The notes beneath the pieces were generated by a model. It was not told where the DNA came from. It was given only the letters and a program-made list of their open reading frames with translations, and did no database searches. Positions 58,261 through 64,000 of a stretch of DNA of 64,000 bases are shown one piece after another. Each line of letters begins with the position of its first letter. Position 1 is the stretch's first letter. The position numbers and the translations under genes were made by a program. This DNA is from an uncultured Bacteroidales bacterium. Lineage in GTDB: Bacteria > Bacteroidota > Bacteroidia > Bacteroidales > P3. The DNA is taken from the NCBI GenBank assembly GCA_905234695.1, contig CAJOHZ010000005.1, positions 1 through 64,000 on the forward strand, read 5' to 3'.

Positions 58261-58832
58261 AAAAGACATTCTCTAATACCTATATTTTCATATACTCGGC
58301 AGCGTTAGTGGTTGTGGCTGCTTTGATTCTTACCGTTGTCAGCGTCAGCCTCAAGCCCCTGCAGACCAAGAACCAGCAGGCCGAGACCAAGCAGATGATC
58401 CTGAAGACCATCGGCGTCGAAGCCACACGCGACAACGCCGCGGAGCTCTACGCCAAGCATATCACCGAGGCCGACGGCTACTACACCTTCGACGGCGGTA
58501 TCGTCCTGCCGCTCAAAGGCACAGGCCTCTGGGGACCCATCTGGGGCTATCTGGCACTCGACAGCACCAGCACCGTCGTGGGCGCCGTCTTCGACCACAA
58601 GGGTGAGACCCCCGGCCTCGGCGGTGAGATTGCCACCGACAAGTTCGCCGCGCGCTTCATCGGCAAGCGTATGGACACCCAAGCCATACATCTGTCCAAG
58701 AACGCTGACCACAGCAACCCCTACGAGGTGGATGCCATCAGCGGTGGCACCATGACCAGCAACGGCGTGACCGCCATGCTGGCCAAAGCCTATGACGACT
58801 ACAGCAATCTTAGAAAGGAGGCTACCGAATGA
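58257..58832 (+). CDS. nqrC: Na+-translocating NADH-quinone reductase subunit C
   Basis: 191 aa. One N-terminal membrane helix (YIFIYSAALVVVAALILTVV) and an FMN-binding periplasmic domain with the covalent FMN threonine in SGGTMTSNGVTAML near residue 165. The usual SGAT is SGGT here. HKGETPGLGGEI is also family-typical. ATGA overlap with nqrD. Confidence 0.95.
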   Translation: MKKTFSNTYIFIYSAALVVVAALILTVVSVSLKPLQTKNQQAETKQMILKTIGVEATRDNAAELYAKHITEADGYYTFDGGIVLPLKGTGLWGPIWGYLALDSTSTVVGAVFDHKGETPGLGGEIATDKFAARFIGKRMDTQAIHLSKNADHSNPYEVDAISGGTMTSNGVTAMLAKAYDDYSNLRKEATE

Positions 58833-59438
58833 AGAACTTTGACCTTATCAAACTCCCCTTCAGCAAGAACAACCCCATCACCGTCCAAGTGCTGGGCGTA
58901 TGCTCTTGCCTGGCAGTGACGGCACAACTGAAACCCGCCGTGGTGATGGCTTTGTCAGTGACTGTCGTGGTAATGCTGGCCAACCTCATCATCTCACTCA
59001 TGCGCAACACCATCCCACCCCGCATACGCATCATAGTGCAGCTCGTCGTCGTCTCCACCCTCGTGGTGCTTGTCGACCAAGTGCTGAAAGCCTACGTCTA
59101 CGACGTCAGCAAGCAACTCTCCGTCTTCGTGGGCCTCATCATCACCAACTGCATCGTCATGGGGCGACTTGAAGCTTTCGCCATGACCAACAAGCCATGG
59201 CCCAGTCTCCTCGACGGTCTCGGCAACGGACTCGGCTACAGCGTCATCCTCATCGCTCTCGGATTTATCCGCGAACTCTTTGGCAGCGGCACCCTCTGGG
59301 GCTACCCCGTCATGGAGAAGCTCGGCCTCTACGGCATCGGCTACGAGAACAACGGCCTGATGATCATGCCCCCCATGGCCCTTCGGCCTCATCATCTGGT
59401 GGCACCGCAGCCGCAACAAAGACCTTCAAGAAAGTTAA
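58829..59438 (+). CDS. nqrD: Na+-translocating NADH-quinone reductase subunit D, with C-terminal frameshift
   Basis: Polytopic membrane subunit. The first 185 or so residues are normal (KNNPITVQVLGVCSCLAVTA, NCIVMGRLEAFAM, GLGYSVILIALGFIRELFGS, NGLMIMPPMA). After MPPMA the literal frame turns into nonsense running to 59872 across nqrE. In the +1 frame the expected ending FGLIIWWHRSRNKDLQES and a TAA at 59436-59438 appear, 3 bp before nqrE. One extra C near 59379-59382 would explain it. This is either a sequencing error or a recent mutation in an otherwise intact gene. Confidence 0.85.
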
Positions 59439-59441
59439 CCT

Positions 59442-60056
59442 ATGGAGTACATCAACATCTTTGTCAAGTCTGTCTTTGTCGACAACATGATCTTCGCCTT
59501 CTTCCTCGGCATGTGCTCCTACCTTGCCGTGAGCAAGACGGTGAAGACCTCGGCGGGCTTGGGCATAGCGGTCACCTTCGTGCTGCTTATCACCGTGCCC
59601 ATCAACTACCTGCTCAACAAATTCTTCCTCGCCCCCGGAGCGCTGGCATGGATCTCGCCCTCGCTGGCCGAAGTGGACCTCAGCTTCCTGAGCCTCATCA
59701 TGTTCATCGCCGTCATCGCTGCCATTGTCCAAATGGTCGAGATGATTATCGAGAAGTTCTCTCCTACCCTATACAACTCGCTGGGCATCTTCCTGCCCCT
59801 CATCGCCGTGAACTGTGCCGTCCTTTCGGGATCTCTTTTCATGCAGGAACGAGGCTACGCCAACCTCGGTGAGGTGACTGTTTTCGCCCTCGGTAGCGGC
59901 ATCGGCTGGTTCCTGGCCATCGTGGCCATCGCCGCCATCCGTGAGAAACTGCGCTACAGCCACATCCCCCCCGCCCTTCGTGGCGTAGGAATCACTTTCA
60001 TCATCACTGGTCTTATGGGACTCGCCTTCATGTCATTTATGGGATTTAAACTTTGA
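59442..60056 (+). CDS. nqrE: Na+-translocating NADH-quinone reductase subunit E
   Basis: 204 aa, six-helix membrane subunit. It begins [20 protein letters not shown] and contains [20 protein letters not shown] and [20 protein letters not shown]; the cysteines in these two segments fit the membrane iron site shared with NqrD. It starts 3 bp after the corrected nqrD stop. Confidence 0.96.
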   Translation: MEYINIFVKSVFVDNMIFAFFLGMCSYLAVSKTVKTSAGLGIAVTFVLLITVPINYLLNKFFLAPGALAWISPSLAEVDLSFLSLIMFIAVIAAIVQMVEMIIEKFSPTLYNSLGIFLPLIAVNCAVLSGSLFMQERGYANLGEVTVFALGSGIGWFLAIVAIAAIREKLRYSHIPPALRGVGITFIITGLMGLAFMSFMGFKL

Positions 60057-60076
60057 AGTAAGAACCAAGAAATTCA

Positions 60077-61339
60077 ATGAGCACAACTATAATATCCGCG
60101 ATTGTCATCATCCTAGTCGTCATCCTCCTACTGGTGGCGTTGCTGTTGGTGCTGCGCGCCAAACTCATTCCGAAAGGGAATGTAACCATCACCATTAATG
60201 ACGACCGCCAGCTGAATGTTTCCACGGGTGGTACGCTCATCTCCACCCTCAGTGAACAAGGAGTTCATCTTCCCTCGGCATGTGGAGGGAAAGGGTCATG
60301 CGGACAATGCAAATGTCGCGTCGTAAAGGGCGGTGGCAGTATTCTCCCCACCGAAGTGCCCCATTTCTCCCGCAAACAAACACAAGAAGGCTGGCGGCTC
60401 GGCTGTCAGGTAAAAGTCAAAGAAGACCTCTCCTTACGGCTCCCCGAAAGCATCCTCAATGTCAAAGAATACGAATGCACCGTCATCTCCAACCGCAACG
60501 TCGCCACCTTCATCAAGGAGTTCAAGGTGCAGTTGCCCGCCGGCGAACACATGGACTTCGTGCCCGGCAGTTACGCCCAGATCAAGATACCCACCTTCCG
60601 CATCAACTACAGCGATTTCGATAAGAACCTCATCGGCGACGAGTACCTGCCAGCCTGGGAGAAGTTCAAGATGTTCGACCTCGTCTGCGTCAACACCGAA
60701 CCCACCGTCCGCGCCTACTCCATGGCCAACTACCCGGCAGAAGGCGATGTCTTCATGCTCACCGTCCGCATTGCCACCCCTCCATTCAAGCCCGATCGAA
60801 GTGGCTTCATGGCCGTCAACCCCGGCATAGCCTCCTCCTATATCTTCTCTCTAAAGCCTGGTGACAAGGTCATCATGAGTGGCCCTTACGGTGAATTCCA
60901 CGTCAAGGAGGACAGCAATGCCGAGATGATCTGGGTAGGCGGTGGTGCCGGCATGGCCCCTCTACGCGCACAGATTATGCACCTGACGCGCACCCTGCAC
61001 ACCACAGACCGTCCCATGCATTATTTTTATGGTGCAAGAGGCCTTAACGAGGTCTTTTACCTGCAGGACTTCCTCCAACTGGAGAAAGACTTCCCAAATT
61101 TCCATTTCCACCTCGCCCTCGACCGTCCCGATCCCACTGCTGACGCAGCCGGCGTCCCTTACACGCCTGGTTTCGTTCATAACGTCATGCACGAAACATA
61201 CCTCAAGAACCATCCTGCCCCCGAAGACATCGAATACTACATGTGCGGCCCCGGTCCCATGAGCAAAGCCGTTGTCAATCTCCTCGACAGCCTCGGTGTC
61301 CCACCAGAAAACATCCTCTTCGACGACTTCGGTGGATGA
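60077..61339 (+). CDS. nqrF: Na+-translocating NADH-quinone reductase subunit F
   Basis: 420 aa, the NADH-oxidising electron entry subunit. N-terminal helix (IISAIVIILVVILLLVALLL), 2Fe-2S ferredoxin motif ACGGKGSCGQCKC near residue 73 with a later GCQVKV cysteine, a FAD domain with RAYSMANYP, and an NADH domain with GGGAGMAPLRAQI and YMCGPGPM. C-terminus FDDFGG is standard. It completes the nqr operon. Confidence 0.97.
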   Translation: MSTTIISAIVIILVVILLLVALLLVLRAKLIPKGNVTITINDDRQLNVSTGGTLISTLSEQGVHLPSACGGKGSCGQCKCRVVKGGGSILPTEVPHFSRKQTQEGWRLGCQVKVKEDLSLRLPESILNVKEYECTVISNRNVATFIKEFKVQLPAGEHMDFVPGSYAQIKIPTFRINYSDFDKNLIGDEYLPAWEKFKMFDLVCVNTEPTVRAYSMANYPAEGDVFMLTVRIATPPFKPDRSGFMAVNPGIASSYIFSLKPGDKVIMSGPYGEFHVKEDSNAEMIWVGGGAGMAPLRAQIMHLTRTLHTTDRPMHYFYGARGLNEVFYLQDFLQLEKDFPNFHFHLALDRPDPTADAAGVPYTPGFVHNVMHETYLKNHPAPEDIEYYMCGPGPMSKAVVNLLDSLGVPPENILFDDFGG

Positions 61340-61366
61340 CTCTCCAAAGGCTGAAACAACTATGCT

Positions 61367-61837
61367 ATGAAAAAAATTTTATTTGTCTGTCATGGTAATA
61401 TCTGCCGCAGTGTGACAGCCGAATTCGTGATGCGACACATGGCTGAGGAGTCTGGCATAGGGCACCTGCTGGAAGTTGATTCTGCCGCCACAAGCCGTGA
61501 GGAAATTGGCAACCCCATATATCCAATGGCATTGCGCACCCTTGAGGCGCACGGCATCCGCAACGCACGGCATGTAGCGCGTCAAGTAACTAGCAGAGAC
61601 TATACCTACTACGACATGCTCGTACTTATGGATGAGGAAAACCTGTATGGAATACGCCGCATTATTCCCCATGACCCTGAAGGGAAGATATCATTGCTAT
61701 TGGATCATACTGACCCACAGGATTCCGCTCACCACGGACGAGACGTGGCCGACCCCTGGTACACCCGCAACTTTGATGCCGCCTGGGAAGACATTACTGT
61801 CGGCTGCCGTGCACTACTGAAAGAACTATTCGGATAA
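61367..61837 (+). CDS. Low-molecular-weight protein tyrosine phosphatase
   Basis: 156 aa. The P-loop is at the N-terminus: FVCHGNICRSVTAEFVMRHM, with catalytic Cys9 and Arg15, and the general acid aspartate lies in DVADPWYTRNFD near residue 128. Such enzymes often act on tyrosine-phosphorylated kinases of capsule export, but there is no capsule kinase nearby. It lies 27 bp after nqrF on the same strand. Confidence 0.93.
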   Translation: MKKILFVCHGNICRSVTAEFVMRHMAEESGIGHLLEVDSAATSREEIGNPIYPMALRTLEAHGIRNARHVARQVTSRDYTYYDMLVLMDEENLYGIRRIIPHDPEGKISLLLDHTDPQDSAHHGRDVADPWYTRNFDAAWEDITVGCRALLKELFG

Positions 61838-61907
61838 CCTTATATTTCGACAATATCCTGAGTCCGTAGGCACTACTGACACCGGGTAATATGTCAAAAA
61901 TATTTCA

Positions 61908-61915
61908 TATCTTTG
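61908..61915 (+). promoter_or_regulatory. -7 promoter box (TATCTTTG) for sdhC
   Basis: Exact TATCTTTG. An ATG at 61913 overlaps this box and cannot be a translation start from it, so the ATG at 61961 is the sdhC start. Confidence 0.75.
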
Positions 61916-61960
61916 CATTATCAAACAAATTACAGAACTGACAACATAGTACTAGAAAAC

Positions 61961-62926
61961 ATGAACTTACCAAAAATCCATTCTATCTCGAAGAAGATTC
62001 TCGTGGCATTGGTGGGCAGTTTCCTGCTTGTCTTCCTCCTGTTCCATGCCGTTGCTAATCTCTTTATCCTGCGCCATGACGGCGGCGCATGGTATTCGGA
62101 CTTCTGCCACTTTATGGGCAGCAATTGGATTGTCAAAGCTTTCGAGGTTGTACTGCTGGGCTGCATACTGCTACACATCGCACTCACCTTATGGCTAGCA
62201 CTGACCAACCGGCTGGCACGTCCCGTCCGATACCATCATCCACAAAGGTCAAAGACTCATTCAACATCTAAACTGATGGTATGGACTGGCATCCTCATCT
62301 TCGCATGCCTCATACTCCACTTCTCCGACTTTTATTTCGTGAAGCTTGGTTTCGTAAAAGGACAGTATATGGTAAAGACAGAGAAGTTGCAAAGTGAAGA
62401 GTTGAACGCCTTTGCGCAGGCCGCCCTACAGTACGGAATGAGTCCTGAAGACTTCCTTGCCGCCAACGAACAGCAGTTGGAGATGTATGCCGACCAAATA
62501 TCCCCCGAACAGCGGGCTGAGATTGACAATCAAATGGACAAATTCCGCGCCATGGTACCCGTGGCCAACATACTGTCCAAAGCGCAGTCTGACGGCCACT
62601 TTTCTTCCGACGGGAAATGGATCAAATCTATCACCTACGAGGAGAAAGAAGCCCTTAAGGCGGCCCTCCCCGAGGCTGATCCCGAGCCCGACTTCTACTA
62701 CATGGCCCGCGAGAAGTTCAGTATCCTACACATCGTCATCGGCTACCTTGTGTTCTTCGTCGTGGTCTTCTTCCACCTGCGCCACGCCTGCGCCTCGGCC
62801 TTCCAGACTCTGGGCCTGAACAACTACAAGTACAACAACATCATCGAACTCCTTGGCAAAATCTACACCTGGCTGGTCTGCCTGATGTTCGCCGCGGTGC
62901 CAGTGCTGGTATATTTAGGTATGTAA
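61961..62926 (+). CDS. sdhC: Succinate dehydrogenase/fumarate reductase cytochrome b subunit with long loop
   Basis: 321 aa, membrane anchor of complex II, diheme b558 type. Helices and heme histidines are seen at FHAVANLF, LLHIALTLWLAL, ILHFSDFYFV and ILHIVIGYLVFF followed by FFHLRHACASAFQTLGLNN. Family members are usually near 220-240 residues. Here a charged, helical loop of about 115 residues (135-252: KLQSEELNAFAQAAL, SPEQRAEIDNQMDKF, ITYEEKEALKAALPE) is inserted between the third and fourth helices. sdhA follows, interrupted by an AT-rich insertion. Confidence 0.9.
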   Translation: MNLPKIHSISKKILVALVGSFLLVFLLFHAVANLFILRHDGGAWYSDFCHFMGSNWIVKAFEVVLLGCILLHIALTLWLALTNRLARPVRYHHPQRSKTHSTSKLMVWTGILIFACLILHFSDFYFVKLGFVKGQYMVKTEKLQSEELNAFAQAALQYGMSPEDFLAANEQQLEMYADQISPEQRAEIDNQMDKFRAMVPVANILSKAQSDGHFSSDGKWIKSITYEEKEALKAALPEADPEPDFYYMAREKFSILHIVIGYLVFFVVVFFHLRHACASAFQTLGLNNYKYNNIIELLGKIYTWLVCLMFAAVPVLVYLGM

Positions 62927-62939
62927 CAACAATCAAGCC

Positions 62940-63524
62940 ATGAAACGCCTCAACACAAAACAAAAACAACATCACCATTCCGGCGTGGTGATTGTTGTTG
63001 CTATAATTTGTATAACATTGTGTTCCTGTAAAAAGTACTGGTGCAAGAGAATAGACGGAAATTATATAATCGACGAATATGTCGTATATAAGTTCTCCGA
63101 AGGAGAGGATTATTCACGCTATTTTCTTATCTCAGATGATTTTAAACTACAACCAAGTGTAAAACCAGGCATCAACCGACCGATACCACTGCATAATGGA
63201 TATTATTTGTCCCCCCCCCCGACTGACAGAGGCCCATGGTCTATAACTTATCTTAATTTCACTTATGACGAGTTAGAGTCTGGTCTTGTGCCAGATGATT
63301 GGAATCATCATTGGGAAGAATATGTCCTGGTTGATTGTCCATATAAGGAATACTATTCTGTAGGTTTCCCCAACTGCGGAGATGAGTTAGAAGTGGAATT
63401 AGAGAATTTGCCGGGGTATTGTACTCAATGTCATAACACATATAATGTTGACACAGTGTGGTTGAATAATGCCATTGATAATGGCGTGTTTTTTCACTTA
63501 GAATCTGTGACAAGGAAAATATAA
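62940..63524 (+). CDS. AT-rich putative lipoprotein inserted in the sdh operon
   Basis: 194 aa, not recognised. An N-terminal hydrophobic segment (VVIVVAIICITLCSC) with a cysteine suggests a lipoprotein, preceded by a basic stretch. The body is Tyr/Asp-rich with eight or so cysteines (PNCGDELEVE, YCTQCHNTY). Composition is much more AT-rich than flanking genes. A run of ten C at 63211-63220 inside the gene (read PPP) could slip and switch the frame. It sits between sdhC and sdhA, where most Bacteroidota have no gene. Confidence 0.6.
   Translation: MKRLNTKQKQHHHSGVVIVVAIICITLCSCKKYWCKRIDGNYIIDEYVVYKFSEGEDYSRYFLISDDFKLQPSVKPGINRPIPLHNGYYLSPPPTDRGPWSITYLNFTYDELESGLVPDDWNHHWEEYVLVDCPYKEYYSVGFPNCGDELEVELENLPGYCTQCHNTYNVDTVWLNNAIDNGVFFHLESVTRKI
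63211..63220. repeat. C10 homopolymer tract inside the AT-rich lipoprotein gene
   Basis: Ten consecutive C, the longest such run I noticed, in otherwise AT-rich DNA. Slipped-strand change by one or two bases would truncate the product after about 100 residues. Confidence 0.8.
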
Positions 63525-63536
63525 ATTCTTGCCTTT

Positions 63537-63762
63537 ATGAGAAGAAATATAATTGCACTATTACTACTTCTCCTTAGAAACAGTTACAGACTCCATTATT
63601 AGTGTCAACGTATATAATGCAATGGGACAACATGTTTATACTGACGACAATATTATTTCACATAAGTATTCATTAAATTTGATGACATATCCAAAGGGGA
63701 ATTATATTATTGTCGTTCGAAGCAAGAAACAATTATATTCTGAAAAGATAATTATAAAATAG
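63537..63762 (+). pseudogene. Remnant of a T9SS cargo gene (signal peptide plus sorting tail, frameshifted)
   Basis: ATG 63537 opens a signal-peptide-like MRRNIIALLLLLL. In the +1 frame, from about 63570, the sequence continues as SIISVNVYNAMGQHVYTDDN, then LMTYPKGNYIIVVRSKKQ and EKIIIK, which is the type A T9SS C-terminal sorting domain. So only the two ends of a cargo protein remain, out of frame. It is AT-rich like the preceding gene and may be part of the same inserted segment. Confidence 0.7.
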
Positions 63763-63767
63763 AGATT

Positions 63768-64000
63768 ATGGTTTTAGACTCCAAAATACCCGAAGGACCG
63801 CTCAGTCAGAAATGGACCAACTACAAAGCCTCGCAGAAGTTGGTAAACCCTGCCAACAAACGCAAGATGAATATTATCGTCGTCGGTACAGGTTTGGCCG
63901 GTGCCGCTGCCGCCGCCTCACTCGGCGCACTGGGCTTCCTGGTTGACATCTTCTGCATCCAGGACTCGCCGCGCCGTGCCCACTCCATCGCCGCACAGGG
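63768..64000 (+). CDS. sdhA: Succinate dehydrogenase/fumarate reductase flavoprotein subunit (partial)
   Basis: The first 77 codons of the FAD subunit, cut by the window end. It reads [20 protein letters not shown], then the dinucleotide-binding [20 protein letters not shown] and RAHSIAAQG, where the histidine carries the covalent FAD in the family. It starts 6 bp after the T9SS remnant stop. Confidence 0.93.
   Translation, partial: MVLDSKIPEGPLSQKWTNYKASQKLVNPANKRKMNIIVVGTGLAGAAAAASLGALGFLVDIFCIQDSPRRAHSIAAQ

Noticed and set aside
58829..59872. 347-aa reading of nqrD that runs through nqrE
   Set aside because: After MPPMA the residues are Arg/Pro/His-rich nonsense; the true end is in the +1 frame at 59438 and nqrE occupies the rest.

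Overview
The window comes from a chromosome of the phylum Bacteroidota, most likely order Bacteroidales. Three things show this: the promoter box TATCTTTG recurs upstream of many genes, there are type IX secretion (T9SS) parts and cargo, and the gene content is typical (Na+-NQR, VorB-type ketoacid:ferredoxin oxidoreductase, SPFH/flotillin, DUF1573, PorP/SprF, BspA-like LRR, GH92). Genus cannot be fixed from the sequence. Most of the window is GC-rich (my impression is mid-fifties percent), with two AT-richer islands, near 12.2-14.4 kb and near 62.9-63.8 kb.

Layout. 0-0.1 kb: end of an IS3-type insertion sequence. 0.1-10.3 kb: serS, a T9SS cargo gene coupled to an O-antigen ligase-like gene, mnmE, a membrane protein, uvrA and class II fba. 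10.3-14.4 kb: accessory block with a four-helix-bundle protein, a toxin-antitoxin pair, a frameshifted nucleotidyltransferase, a fimbrillin-like lipoprotein and a small Gly/Ser/Tyr-rich protein. 14.4-20.8 kb: ispE, phoH, a ROK glucokinase and a GH92 lipoprotein. 20.8-27.1 kb: tamB, a membrane LytTR regulator and a phosphodiester glycosidase in one operon. 27.6-31.4 kb: tsaD, PorP/SprF and a PD40/OmpA-like T9SS protein. 31.4-36.5 kb: an exonuclease, kdsA, a second four-helix-bundle protein, an acyl-CoA ligase and a DHOD-like protein. 37.5-43 kb: a cluster of MBOAT acyltransferase, AlgX-like SGNH protein, GH16-like lipoprotein and LRR protein. 43-46 kb: esterase, GreA-tail protein, aminotransferase and DUF1573. 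46.2-49.1 kb: the korDABC/vor complex. 49.3-55.5 kb: flotillin, glmS, and a UvrD helicase with an embedded DEDDh exonuclease. 55.7-61.3 kb: nqrABCDEF, with a frameshift in nqrD. 61.4-64 kb: LMW-PTP, then sdhC and sdhA with an AT-rich insertion between them.

The most unusual feature is a dense population of short degenerate tandem repeats (units of 7, 8, 9, 10 and 11 bp) and two kinds of small palindromic elements. They sit between genes, across start and stop codons, and in frame inside conserved genes (uvrA, mnmE, ispE, phoH, nqrA, nqrB, GH92, MBOAT, GH16-like). One 9-bp family is read in three different frames at three sites. One 7-bp family supplies the hydrophobic core of two unrelated signal peptides. 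This looks like repeat growth that has been filtered only by frame retention.

Functionally the window combines anaerobic or microaerobic energy metabolism (NQR, succinate dehydrogenase/fumarate reductase, ketoacid:ferredoxin oxidoreductase), envelope building (KdsA, GlmS, O-antigen ligase-like, TamB, the acylation cluster), T9SS export and glycan use (GH92). I saw no rRNA, tRNA or CRISPR array.
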